From: Lojkania enalia
Lineage: Eukaryota > Ascomycota > Dothideomycetes > Pleosporales
Direction: 5' to 3'
Length of the DNA stretch: 64,000 nucleotides
Assembly: GCA_010094045.1 (NCBI GenBank)
Contig: ML986660.1
Location: forward strand, 153,675 to 217,674
The notes under the pieces were generated by a model, which was given only the letters and a program-made list of their open reading frames with translations, was not told where the DNA came from and ran no database searches. Positions 21,747 to 34,731 of the stretch are shown here, in pieces. The translations under genes were made by a program, and so were the position numbers. Within the stretch, counting starts at the first letter, position 1. Each line of letters begins with the position of its first letter.

Positions 21747-23615
21747 ATATATAGTATAAGCGAGCTGATTACCTAAGTAAACTAATTATAATACTAAGAC
21801 TATACTAAAATCGCGACTACTTTTTGCAAAATATTATACTTTCTTATATTCTATTATACTATATAATATAGTAGCCTATTCTTCTATATCTATAGTATTA
21901 TTTTTATACGTCCGCGAGTTATATCTAGCCTTACTATACTACCTATAACACCTTTAAGTCGGCTAGTCTCTATTAACGCGCGTTTTCTTCCTACTTTTCT
22001 TTCTATTAATATAAGCGCTAAACTCTTTTAGAGTAGTTAATTAAGCGCCTTCTTTAATTATTAAATTACCTTCCTTCTATATACGCTTTCTTTTATATAA
22101 TTAAAGTTATATAGCAGCCTTATTAGCTGCTTAAAGCTTAGTAACTTAAGTATATAATAGTACGTTTTTATATATTATATATACAGCACCCTTTATAAAC
22201 TATTTAAATACCTCTACTATTAAAGTAAATAAGCTATCTAAATACTTTAAACTCTTAATTAAACGTATATAGATTAAGACCTAAATTTAATAGGATTACT
22301 TAGTATTTTTAACTTCTAAAAGGTATTTTTAACTATAGAAGGTATTAGTATATATAGTCGAACTTTAAGCTTTAATAGTACTATATCTAGGTTAAATAGA
22401 ACTAGGCTAGTACTTTAAAAGCTATTTAGGATATTACTATTTATAATTGCTACGTTAAAAGCTGCTTTAAAGTAGAGTAAGAACTTAATTTTTATAATAT
22501 AGTTAATATAACTACGTATTAACTACTCGACTTAGCACCCGTATATAGTCTTTAAAGGTAAGAAACAACCTATATCTAGTAGCTATAGTAGGTGCGACAA
22601 ATATAGAGGTATATAGAGAGTAATAATATTCTTTTCCTTATAAAGCTGCCTAAATTTAAGCGAGTTATAGCTTTTATAGCCGTCGAGAATTAGCAATTAA
22701 TATATACTAATAGTACAATCCTTTATATATGCGTTAAAGTACTTTAACTACTTAATACTAATATTATTTATCGTCCAGCCGTTATTAGTAACCTATATAG
22801 CCTAGGTTAGTAGAATATCGTCTTCTTTATACTATATAGAGAGGTAGTAGATACCTGTAAAGATAATAAAAGGTAGTATTACCTATCCTATCGTATTAAT
22901 ACTCTAAATAACTATAGTCTACTCGTAATTACTTAACTAGAGCTACTTTAGTCGATTCTATCTTTTAGAGTTAGTAACTACTACTTCTATTAATATTACA
23001 TCTATTATAAAGCTTAATTTATTAAAGTTATATATATCTTTATTAATAATACTATACTTAGCCTTTATATTCTATATAAGGTAGAACCAGCCTCCTATAA
23101 CCTTAGAATCCTTATATTTAGCACTTAAATAGTCGTACTTTTAATTAAATTTAATCTTAAGCTTAGGTGTATATTTAATAAAGTTCTCTACCTAGTTTTC
23201 TAATCTAGCTAGTAGAGTATATAGCTAGTAGTAAATTAGCTATATTTTAAACAGTAGTAAGTTGTAGTAGAAATTCTCTTATATCTAGATCTAATATATA
23301 CTAAATAATTACCTACTCCTTAGTCTTACTAAGCTTTATTAAATTAGGCTGGCAATTATATTATAGAGCTATTCCTTACCTTTATATACTAAATATACTT
23401 TAGGAGATATTATAGATTAATATAATATAACGTATAGTTAGTATTACGTCTTATTAAAGAGCTTAGAGTATAAGCTATATTCTAGCTTCTTTCTAAATTA
23501 ATTCTATAGTTGTTAATTATAGTATAATACTATAAAGTATAATTATCGCGATTTTAGTAGGGTTTTAGTATTATAATCAGCTCGCTTAGGTAATTAGCTT
23601 ACTTATACTATACGT
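21747..23615 (-). mobile_element. Family D Fot1-like element, copy D1 (1869 bp)
   Basis: The ends read ATATATAGTATAAGCGAGCT and the complement of ACGTATAGTATAAG, with TA duplications at 21745-21746 and 23616-23617. The empty site survives in the other hAT copy near 61,130 (CTAATATAATAATATATTTA). Each end carries AAGCGAGCTGATTA twice in direct orientation and a subterminal AAATCGCGA block. The minus-strand transposase is riddled with TAG/TAA. Confidence 0.88.
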
Positions 23616-26383
23616 TAATATATTTATAATAGTAATTTATTATATAAACTATAGAAGTTTATAAATTTCTTAACAAATATATTTTTATAGTAGCTTCTTA
23701 TTAGTAATAATATTAGAATTAATATTCTTCTAGTTAATCTCTAGTTCTTTATTATATACTTAAGCTAGAAGTTTAAAGAGATCTATAACCTTATTAGTAC
23801 TATAAAAAGGGCTTAGCTTACTAGTATTTTAGGCCTTTATAGCCTAATATACCTCTTTAGTATAATAGTTTTCTTCGCTTATTATATATTTTAGAAATAT
23901 AATATCCTAGATTCTCTATATAGTAAGGTAATATCTTTTATCTTTAATTATATTTCTAGTAGTATTAAAACCCCGTTTAATACTAACTCCTATAATTTAT
24001 ATTAGAAGAATATTTCTTATAACCTAAGTAAGCCGCGGATACTAATATTTATTTACTCTCTACTAGTCTAATATATTAAAGTTATAACCTCGAATAGAAG
24101 GTATACTTAGATAACTTTCTTCTTCTTAATAAGTTGGTCCTTTCTCTTCTTCCTCTAACTCTTCTTCTCCCTCTCTCTCTTTCTCTTCTATATTACTTAA
24201 ATCCTAGTCTAAGAAACTTAAGGAGTTACTTAAAGATAAATATTATAGAAATAGTTTATAAAACTACTTATTACTTTATATCTATTAAAGTTGGAGTATT
24301 ATAGATAAAGTATAATCTAGTATATTCTTATTATAGTAATTAAGATATTTAAGGAATTGTTAATAATAGATTTTCTTATACTAAAAGTTCTAAGTTTTAT
24401 CTTATAGTTATAGTTAGAAGCTAATATAATAAATAACTATAATAAAAGTACCTTATATATTATAAGCTTCTAGGATAAATCTAAGATTATTATATAGTTA
24501 AACAAGTAACTATACTTTATATCTATTTTTAAGTAGTATTTACTTAATTTAAATCGACCCTTCTCTACTATAGCTCTTACTACTATTAGCTAATCTAAGT
24601 TACTCTCTATATCTTTAGCTAGATTTCTATTTATATTATCTAGAAAATCGAAGAGCCTATTATATATTTACTAAATATTCTAGATCTAAGGCTTTATATT
24701 TTTACTAAGTACTTTAGTTGCCCTTTTAAAATTGTTAAGCAGGTCTATAATTAGTATTAAATAGTACTATTTAGTAGTAGATAGTTAAAGTTACTAGAGA
24801 TTATAAAAATCTACCTTAGTATTCTTATTATTACCAGATTTCTAAGTAGGGATTTTTAAGTTAATTTTATATTAAAACTAGTTATTAATATATTATTTAA
24901 GGCCTACTACTTAGTTATATATATTAAATATCGAATTTTATTAAGTTAGGATATCTTTTATTATAGATAGCTAGTATTTAGATAGTAGGAAGTCCTGTAA
25001 AATAATAAAATACTTATAGTACTATAGTAATCGATTAATTACTCTATAAATAGCTTAAATTTAACTAGAAATTAGTATATAATAACTATAATAACTAACT
25101 ATAATAAAAAGCTATATTTTATAAAGAGAATTTAAAATAGAAATCTATATTTAGATCTTATTTATATCGCGTTGCTATAAAGTTCCTCTATCTCCTATCT
25201 CTTTAAGGGGTACGAGTTTAAGATAGTAAATAATTTCCTAAATAATAAGATTGATAATATAAGTAAGATATAGAATTGTATTCTCCTCGCAGTTCTATTT
25301 AATACTATCTTTATATAGTTTCTCTTATATCGTATATATAAGTATACTATTATTAGTAGTATTATCGTAGGTAACTACTAGTAATTATTGTTGTATATTT
25401 TTATTTAATAGAATATATAATACTTCTATTACTATAGAAGTACTAGTATAGCTTCTTCGAATAGAGATAAAATTAAGTAGTTTCTTATAAAACTCCTAGT
25501 CCTAATTAATATAATACTCTTTTACTATAAGGAAACTAAGGTAGTTTTTTACAGACTAGGTATTAAACGTAATTAATATCTTTATACTTTAGCTAAGATT
25601 ATATAAAAGAGAGGATTAAGCTATTATAATTTTATACTTAAATAGTTTTATAAAACTAAATTAGCTAATTAATATAGTATCTAGTTGGAAGAACTAAATA
25701 AATTATTAAAAGAACGGGTAATCTACTATTTAAAAAGACTAGTTAATAATAATAATAATAATAATATAGACTAGTTTATACTTAAAAATGCTAGTAGAAT
25801 ATAGTAGTATAATTAGATCTTTATTATTAGGAGGCCTAGCTATAGGTATATAGAACCTATTATACTTAGAAGCTAGAGTTTTTAGACAGGCCTAGAATCT
25901 AAAGTAATTTATTAGATACTTTATACTATTATAATTCTTATTTAAATATATAAGTCGAAAACTATAGTAGTAATAGAATATAAATAGATAACTATCTAGA
26001 AATTATACAGCTTCTCTAAATTATCTCTAGATCTTACTATAATAAGTAGCTAAATTCTACCTTAGTTTATTAAGTATATTTAAAGAGTTCTAAGCCTATA
26101 GTATTAATTTCTACTATACTATCTATATATTAATAAGTTCTATTACTCTCTATCTATCTTCTTTATCTACTATCCGTAGATATATAATTAGCTGATAGGT
26201 TTCTTAAAAACCTTAATAGAAAATTGATAGAGTATTAATTATAAGATATTAGATTTATATTAGTATTAATATAACTATAATAAAATACTATAATAAAGAA
26301 TAGTAGGAATATTATAATATTATAGGTATATAAGGAGTTAAGGTTAATGATTGAGAGTATCTAACTATAAATTATATTTGTAG

Positions 26384-26402
26384 ACTACTACTACTACTAC
26401 TT

Positions 26403-26438
<36 letters not shown>

Positions 26439-26440
26439 AT
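26384..26440. repeat. CTA trinucleotide microsatellite
   Basis: About 18 near-perfect CTA units with one CTT interruption lie inside hAT copy 1. The same site in hAT copy 2 (about 63,903-63,921) has only about five units. Confidence 0.9.
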
Positions 26441-26602
26441 ATATATAAAACTCTAGTAAAATAGTAGTATATTATACTATTATATTAAGTATTTATTTTT
26501 AGAGATAATAGGTTTTATTACTAAATAGTATACTAATACTATACTCTTAGTAGTATATAGAAGTCTACTATAGTATATTATAAAATACTATAGTCTAGAA
26601 AA

Positions 26603-26782
26603 TACTATAAAGTATAGTAAATTACTATTATATATTATAAAGTATAGTTAATTACTATTATATACTATAAAGTATAGTAAATTACTATTATATATTATAA
26701 AGTATAGTTAATTACTATTATATACTATAAAGTATAGTAAATTACTATTATATACTATAAAGTATAGTAAATTACTATTATT
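26603..26782. repeat. 30 bp tandem repeat, about six copies
   Basis: The unit is TATAAAGTATAGTAAATTAC followed by TATTATATAC. Alternate units carry GTTAA instead of GTAAA, so the first four form a 60 bp higher-order pattern. The core ACTATAAAGTATAGT is nearly palindromic. It lies at the right end of the hAT element. Confidence 0.88.
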
Positions 26783-26930
26783 TAATATACTATAATATAC
26801 TGCAAGATACTATAGTATACTATCTAGAATCTAATAACTACTCTAGTCTATTTTACGATATACTACTATAGTCTATAATATAGTATAATATACTACTCTA
26901 GTTAATTAAGTTTATATATATAGGGAAGTA

Positions 26931-27796
26931 GTATAAATAAAATTTATATAGTATTAGAAAAGTATATTAGATTTTCTTCTACTAATTACTAGTAGTAAGG
27001 ACTAAGCTAATTCTTATTTATTAAAGTATTATTATCTAAGAAACTATTAAAGTTAGTTATATCTTTATCTAAGAAGCCTTTAAAAGTACTATTTAACTTC
27101 TTACTTAATATCTTATATTTATCCTTATATTATATAAGCTTAGCCTTAATTTTAGAGTTATTATTAACCTCCTCTTCGCACTTATCGCTTTTAATACCCT
27201 TAATATAGGGTAAGTTCGAATTAAGAAGAAAATTATTATCAAATTAATTATATACTAATAGAGGCTCTTAATATCTAAGGTAGTAATTAGTATATATCTA
27301 TAATAAATAGATATAATAAAAAATATAATAAACTTACCTCTATTCTAACTTTAAGATAATAGCTAACTCTTCCTTAGATAGTCCCTTAATAAACTCTTAC
27401 TATTTATTTTAAGTATTCTTACTTTTAAAGCTATTATTTTATAGTTTAAAAAGGCTATCTTAGTATATCTTATATATAACCTTCTATATAGCCCTTCTAG
27501 AGCTATATACCCGTAATAGACTACGAGCTGATTCTTATATAGTAGATATATCTTTCTCTTAACTAGTAGCCTTTAATAGAACTGCTTAGTAACGTCTAAA
27601 GTTAAACTCTTAGTCGATATACTCCTATTTTAAATAGATAGTTTTTAGCTTTACCTTTAACTAATTATCTATTTACTTATAAGTATATATATATATAATA
27701 AATAACTATAATAACTTATTAGACTTATAATTGTTAAAGCGCTTCTCTACTATAGCTTTAATAGTTTTATCTAATATCTTTTTTTTTCTTCCCCTA
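26931..27796. other. Unassigned remnant, left part (host of the gypsy element)
   Basis: AT-rich sequence continues on the far side of the gypsy element at 35277. On the minus strand it has long stretches rich in Lys/Glu/Leu codons, which suggests a former coding frame, but I cannot name it. Confidence 0.4.
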
Positions 27797-28336
27797 TGTT
27801 ATAAATATAAAACGCTAAGAGGTACTGCTTCTGTAGCTAGGGCTTAATCTAATATCAGCTACTATATAGGTCGACTTAGACGAGAACTAATAAAGTAATA
27901 ATAGGTAGAAATATATTAAGAACTAGTTATTAAACAGTAAGTAATAGGACTACAGGAATTAGAGAGATAATTAGTTAGACGATAAAGTATAGTACAACCT
28001 ATATACGTGATAATAGTAGAAGTGTCAGGTATAGTAGGTTGGACCTAACAAACCTAACAGACCTAGTAAGCTAAGGTCTAGCGGTCTTAGACCTAACTAT
28101 ATAAGATAGAAGATCTTCTTAGTAGATTAGGTCCTATATAGTTATTCTCGTAGATTTATCTTATTACTCTATTAGACTTTTAAATATATTTATTACATTT
28201 GAAGAACCGGCGAATCTAATACTCTCTCTTTACTAAAGCTACTACCTCTAACCAACCTAATATAAATAAAGCTCTGGCACGTGTACGACTGCGATAGTAG
28301 TTATTATATATACTAGTAGTATATAAATTAGTAATA
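27797..28336 (+). repeat. 5' LTR (540 bp)
   Basis: Begins TGTTATAAATA and ends TTAGTAATA (TTAGTAACA in the 3' copy, so originally TG...CA). The paired LTRs differ mainly by C/T and G/A changes. Confidence 0.93.
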
Positions 28337-28499
28337 TAATAACTATCTAATACTAAGAGAATAGAAACTATCTAAAGATATCTACTGTATTATAAAGTTA
28401 AGTTATAATAACCTAAAGGCTATAAGCTCTAGAAGAAGTTATAGCGTAAAAAGTATAGGAATAGGAGACCCGTATTATATAGATATAATATAAACTAGT

Positions 28500-29400
28500 C
28501 GTAGCTAGAGCCGATCTAGCTAAAGCTAAATAATAAGTATAAGCTAAAATAGCTTTACTAAAGAAGTTTAATAGTAAGAAAGAATATGTTAACCCTTTTC
28601 TTACGTTAATAGAGCTGTACTTTAAGTTTAATAGTACGACCTTCTTTTTAGACGAGGATAAGATTTTAGCTATAATAATAAATATAGAAGAGATACTACT
28701 AGTATAAACTAAACTATTTATAGCTAATTAGCTGGAGAATAGAAGTAATATAAAGAAGACTAGAGAATCTACAGATAAACTCTTTAAGAGCTGGGAAGGA
28801 TTTAAGAATAAGGTCTAAAATATCTTCGGAGAAGTAGATGTAGAATAGAAAGTATAAAGGAAACTACTAAAACTAATCTAGACTAAGAGGGTAACGGATT
28901 ATATTATAGAGTTCTAAAGACTTAGTACTAGACTAGAATAGGACGATAGTATATTAGCAGGAATCTTCTATAAAGGGCTTAAAGATAAGGTTAAGGACAA
29001 CCTAGCTAGAGAAGAAAGGCTAATAGAGCTATTAGAAATAATCAAATTAGCAGTTAGGATTAACAACTATTAATATAAGTAAGAGACAGAAAAATAATCT
29101 TAGCCGTAAGTATTCGTACCAACTAAGAAGGAAAGTAAGACGGTGCTATAAGATAGTAATCTAATAGTCCTAGGAAAAGTTGAAAAGGATAAAGGAAAGA
29201 ACTACTAATAATTAAGGATAAGCAATCTTAAGAAAGAAAGGCTTAAGAAGAGAGCGTGTCTTCTATATAGACAAAAAGGGTACTATATAAAAGAATATCT
29301 AAATAAGAAGAAAGAAGCTAAAATAATAACTGCGCAGCCTACTAATAGATACTAATAACTAATATAGTACTAGATATATTATATAGATAATAGATGCGGA
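28500..29400 (+). pseudogene. gag remnant
   Basis: The plus-strand frame near 28,600-29,100 reads as a retrotransposon capsid region (LFKSWEGFKNKV, then YIIEFQRLSTRLEQDDS and FYKGLKDKVKDNLAR). A decayed CCHC knuckle follows near 29,255-29,300 (CLLYRQKGYYIKEY, where two Cys and the His now read Tyr, as C-to-T or G-to-A mutation would give). Boundaries are approximate because RIP stops interrupt it. Confidence 0.75.
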
Positions 29401-32400
29401 ATATACCGCTTAGTAAAAGAAGAGAGCAATTATTAGCTATAGCTAAAAAGGGTAGCAGTAGTTATTAGATATGTAGAATACCTACTAAGTGTACTAAAAC
29501 TCGATAGTATAATAATCTTAGAGAGAATAAAGTAAAAGAAGTACTAGATCTATAATAAAATATACTAGGCGAGACTATACTCTTAGAAATATTAGAATAT
29601 ACCGTTCGAAGAAGTAATATTCTGAGATAGCTAGAGCGTATTAGAAGCTATAGTAAAATTAGTAGAAAAAGTTATAAATAAAGAAATATTCGAGTATATA
29701 TAAGAAATCTACTAAAGCTATTCTATAGAACTAGTAAAGGGTAAAAAAGGGAAATATATACTACCCTATAAGAACAGCTGCGAAAAAGATTAGGCTAGCT
29801 ATTACTAGGATAATTACTAGATATATAAGGGTATTAAGATAAAGTTAGAAGTGTAGCTAAGAATAGATATATAATTATTACTAAGAATTTTACTATCTTA
29901 GAATAAAATAGAAGATTATATAGAAAATAAGTATTATTAGATTTATAGAAGTCTAATTTACCTTAAAACTAAGTATTTACACCGGTTTAGTAAAATCGTT
30001 ATAGAAGCTAAGGAGCTAAAGAAAGTAGTTTTAGAGGTAAGGAAGATATAGGGAGACGTTAGAAGACAACTTAATATTACAGCTTATAAGATAACGGGAG
30101 TAAATATACTTAAAGAGGAGGAACATTCTAAAGATAATATATATTTAGAGGAATATAAAACTTTAAGCTAGAAATAATATATAGTTAGATGTTAATACTA
30201 CTAAAATATATTTAAGGTATTTAAATAGTAAGAATTAGATAAAGATTACTAACTAATCGAATAGTAATAGTATTTCTTAGGATAGAAGTATAAGATATAT
30301 AGTAAATAGGTAAAGGCTACTTATACCTAAGAACTATAGACAAAATATAGTATAGATAGATATCCGCTGTATAGAGAAGAGAAAGAGAATGTAGGGTTCT
30401 TCCTATCTTAGTTAAAAAACTAAGTAGCTTCTAAGACGATAGTTACGCCGAGAAACCGGGCAGGAAAGTTATTAGAAGGGTTACTAGTAAAGTACCTTTA
30501 TATATAGTACTCTGAGTAGAGTTTAATAGAAAGAAGTTTAGAATACTACTTAATAGTAGAGCTTTAGATATGTTTATATTAGCGTAATAGGTTTATAAGA
30601 ATAATATAGAGTAGAGGAAAAAAGTAGTACCTTATATAATACATCTAGTAGATAATAAGCTAATAGACTATAGTAGAGGAGTTATACTAATAGAAACTAA
30701 AAAGTAAGCGCTTAACGTTGCAGGATATACTAATATAAGAAGTATCGATATTATAAATCTAGGAAAATTTAATATATTACTAGGTATAAACTAGCTAGCT
30801 AAATATAATTCTAAAGTAGATTAGTAGTAAAAGATAGTTTATAGGTTATAGAGCTATACTAAAATAGAGCGGGTAGTAAGATAGTATAAGATAAGGCGTC
30901 TTTCGGGTCTATAGTTAATATAAAGAGTATTAGCAGCTACGATAGTAAGATATCTTAAGAGAATAAAATAAACGCTAGGTATTATTATAGTTTAAAAAGT
31001 ATATAAGAAACTATAGAATAATAGTATACTTTAAGAAATCTAAGAGGATTATAGCGAATTTACAGGGCTATATAAAGAAGTAGAAAATAGAGGATTACTT
31101 AAGTATAAGAAATACGACTATAAAATTATTATTAAGAATAAAAAGAAACTAAAACCTAGTCTAATATACGATTTAAACTAAGAATAAAGAGAGGAACTTA
31201 GGAAGTATATCTAAAAGAATTTAGTAAGAGGATATATACAACTAAACTAAAGTAAAATAGCTTTGCTAATATTATTTATACTAAAAAAGAATAGTAAACT
31301 AAGGTTATATATAGACTATAAACAACTAAATAATATAACCAAAAAAAATAGATACCTATTACCTAGAATAATAGAACTTATAAGTTAGTTATAAGGAGTT
31401 AAGTAGTTTACAAAGTTTAATATAAAAGAAGGATACTACTAAATTCGGATAAAGAAGGGCTACGAATAGAAAACGGTATTTAAGATAAGAAAAGGTCTCT
31501 TTAAATACTAGTAATACTATTCGGACTTATAAATATACTAGCAACCTTCTAAGCGGTTATAAATAACGCGTTAAGGGAGTACTTAAATATATTCGTAACA
31601 GTATATCTAGATAATATTCTAGTCTATATAGATAGATTGCTAAGAGAGTATAAGGAATATATTAGAAAAGTACTAACAAAACTATAGGAGTATAAATTAC
31701 TTATAGCCCTAGAGAAATATAAGTTTTATAAGATAGGAATAGGGTTTCTAGAGTTCTAGATATCTAGAAACAGTATTAAGATAGAATAAGAAAAGGTTAA
31801 AGTAATACTAGAATAGCTAGTATCTACTTTAGTTAAATAAATCTAATTCTTTTTAAGCTTCGCGAATTTCTATAGAAAATTTATAAGCGGGTACTCTAGA
31901 ATAGTAGCACCTTTAATAGAGATTACTAAGAAAGAAAAAGGGTTTAAGTAGTAGAAAGTATAGTAAAAAGCCTTCGAAAAACTAAAAGCCTGCTTTACCT
32001 TAGTATTAATACTAAGAATACTAGACTTAGAGAAGTAATTTTAAGTGGAAACTAATGCTTCGGATAAAATAATAGGTGCTTACTTAAGTTAGTAAGACGA
32101 AGACGGAAAGTAGAGGCTATAAGCCTACTTTTCCAGAAAAATAAAACTAGAAGAACTCCACTATAATATATATAATAAGGAACTATTAGTAATAGTTAAA
32201 GCGTTAAGGGAATAGTAAGTATATTTAGTAGGAACTAAATACCTATTTAAAGTCTAGATAGACTATAAAAACCTTATATACTTTATAATAATAAAAAAAC
32301 TTATAGAAAGATAAATATAATAGATAGAACAACTAGTAGACTATAACTTTAGAATAATATACTAGAAAGGGTTAGAAAATATAGCTGCAGACGTACTAAG

Positions 32401-33930
32401 TCGTAGAGCCGACTATATAACTAAGGAAAAGTATAAAAGAGACGCGATTCTAAAAAAGGAATTAGATAGATCTCTTATATATAACTACCTACGAGTCGTC
32501 TAAATTATAAAACTAACTACGTTAGAGTAAACTTAGTAGTAGAAGCTAAGAGATATATAGATAGTAGAGTAATATCTAATAAGTAGTAAAGAAGTAAAAG
32601 TAATCGAAAACGTAACTTAGAAACAACTATATATATACCCGTATATATAGTAGTAGATAATAAAAGAATTACACGAATTGCTAAAATAGAGATATCTAGA
32701 AGTAGTAGAAATAGAGTAAAGGCTAAGGAAAAGTTTTACCCTTACTAACGTAAGAAGAGAAGTATAAGATATACTCTATAAGTACTTAGAATGCGGAAAG
32801 AATAAGACTATAAAATATAAGCTTTATAGATTCTTATAGCTATTAGAAGCATCTAAAGGACTATAGGAATAGATTATAATCGATTTTATAACTAAGCTAC
32901 TAGAATTAATAGAGCTAGGATTAAAAAGAAAATGCGATATAATTATAAATATAGTAGATTAGCTAATAAAATATACGCACTTTAGACTAGTATTAGAAAT
33001 AATAATAGTACCTAAACTAGCGTATAAGTTATTATATATAGTATTTATAGAGTATAGAGTTCTAAAGTATATTATCTTAGATAGAGATAAGTTATTTATA
33101 TCTAAATACTAGTAAGAATAGATAAAGAAGATAGGAATCTAATAATAGATATCTACTAATTTCTACTTATAGATAAATAGCTAGATAGAATAAGTTAACT
33201 AGAATCTAAAAATATATTTAAAGACATATATTAATAAATAATAAGATAATTAAGTTAAACTATTACCTATAGTATAGATAGTCTATAATAGAATAATTTA
33301 GAGTACTATAGAGACTATATACTTTAAAGCTAACTATAGACGGAAAGCTGTTATATATTAGGAACAGAATAAGAAGGGATCTCCAGTTCTACTAGTAGAC
33401 TAGAAAGCTAAAGAAATAAAGGAAGTCTATAATTAACTTAAGGAAAAGATTTAGTTAAGAAATCTTAGAATAGTAGAATAAGCTAATAAGTTAAGAATTA
33501 AGAGACTAACCTTTAAAAAGAAGGGTAAAGTTTTCCTGTTAACAAAAAACTTAAAGACTAAAAGACCTATAAAAAAGTTAGATTATAAAAGAATAGAACT
33601 ATTTCTAATTAAAGAATAGATTAGACCTATAAATTTTAAATTAAGGCTACTAAGTAATATAAAAATACACCTAGTATTTTATAAGTTAAAACTAGAACTA
33701 GCGCTAGATAACGCGCTACTATAAGAAACTATTAATATAGAACTAGAATAGGAATATAAAGTAGAGTATATACTAGTAAAAAAGCAGTTTAGACGTTAGT
33801 AGAAGTATCTAGTAAAGTAGAAAAGATACCTATAGGAGGAAAGTTTATAGGAACTAGTATAGAACCTAGCTAACTATATTACGAAGTTAAAGGAGTTTTA
33901 CTAGAAGGCTAGAATAATAGGTTATTAAGT
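29400..33930 (+). pseudogene. pol remnant: protease, RT, RNase H, integrase, chromodomain
   Basis: The RT is near 31,180-31,760: IKEGYYQIRIKKG near 31,420 and VYLDNILVY at 31,611-31,637, where the second Asp of YLDD reads Asn. RNase H is near 32,045-32,420 (TNASDKIIGAYLS; YNIYNKELLAIVKALRE). The integrase core is near 32,870-33,300 (IIDFITKLLELIELGLKRK; TNFYLQINSQIE, the decayed H-x-Q-T-D-G-Q motif). A chromodomain lies near 33,800-33,910 (KYLVK*K RYL*EES, stops at Trp/Gln positions). Order RT-RNaseH-IN with a terminal chromodomain defines the Ty3/gypsy chromoviruses, whose chromodomain is known to guide integration to heterochromatin. Confidence 0.88.
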
Positions 33931-33977
33931 AAAGTCTAGTTAGAAAGTAATAGTAGTAGTAATATAAAAGAAGCCTC

Positions 33978-34560
33978 TTATATAGAACTTAGAGTAATAG
34001 TAGAGGGCGCCTTAGATCTAGCAGACCTCCTCTTCTCTTCCTCTAACTTCTCTTACTCTTCTATCAACTTTATCTCTTGTTTCCTAAGATCTAGACTATA
34101 CTCCTTTAGAAAATAGATGTATTTCTTAGTATACTCTAGGCGAGAAAGAGCTATCTAATAGTAATACGCAGATTCCTTAAGATAGTAAATCTCCTCTTTC
34201 TTAGTAGCTACGAAATCTTAATAAGTAGAAGTAGACTCCTTATAGGCCTTTAATATATTCGCTAGGAAACAGCAAAGGATACTCTTAGTTAAAGAAAGAT
34301 CGCAGAACAGACCCTAAGAAAGGTATTCTCTATATATAGAGGAAAGGGTAGTATTACTATAATAGTTATAGTTCGTAGACTAATAGTTTAAATAATAGTA
34401 AGACGGATCTATTATAACGCCTAGGAAAAGAATTAAGTAGCTAGTATAATAATTATAGGCAGAAGTATTTTCGCGTTAAACCTTTAGTATAGTAGAAAGG
34501 AAAAAGGAAGAAGAATAGGGCTATACTTGCGAGCTAAGTAGGACCTACCGGAATATATAA
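33978..34560 (-). pseudogene. Antisense reading frame inside the gypsy element
   Basis: On the minus strand, tail to tail with pol, a frame of about 190 codons runs towards a TAA at 33978. Interruptions I see are only TAG/TAA (about six), each explained by C-to-T in a Gln or G-to-A in a Trp codon; none is TGA. The N-terminal part is Tyr/Asn/Ser-rich (NYYSNTTLSSIYREYL). The C-terminal part is a charged, probably coiled-coil helix (YTKKYIYFLKEYSLDLRKQE, then KLEEEKRRSARSKA). No family is recognised. It may be an accessory gene of this lineage. Confidence 0.5.
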
Positions 34561-34716
34561 AGTACTAACCCTAGAACGGAAAAATATAAATATAGTACTA
34601 TAGTATACCTATATAAAATATATTAGAAGCTAGAATAAGCTGTTAGAGATAGTAGAATACTATACCTAGACAAAATAGGTAAGGTAATAGATTAGAGAGC
34701 TTCGAGACGAACCTAT

Positions 34717-34731
34717 AGAAGGGGAAGTAGG
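34717..34731 (+). promoter_or_regulatory. Polypurine tract of the retrotransposon
   Basis: AGAAGGGGAAGTAGG lies directly before the 3' LTR, where the plus-strand primer site is expected. Confidence 0.7.

Larger units (their letters stand above)
21374..26930 (-). mobile_element. hAT-type transposon copy 1 (RIP-mutated, interrupted)
   Basis: The left edge (CTAGTAGATA at about 21374) is shared with a second copy starting near 60764; the two align across the whole available length once the nested element 21747-23615 is removed. On the minus strand near 23,900-24,150 the frame reads RVNKYQYPRLTQ, then IKRGFNTTRN and IIKDKRYYL, which matches the hAT C-terminal dimerisation region. The N-terminal part of the transposase should lie up to about 26,000. 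The right edge is uncertain; sequence near 26,800-26,890 is the inverted complement of the left subterminal region (ATTAGATTCTAG), suggesting the end lies near 26,930. Confidence 0.75.

Noticed and set aside
28337..28360. Primer-binding site of the gypsy element
   Set aside because: The sequence after the 5' LTR is too RIP-mutated to match a particular tRNA 3' end.
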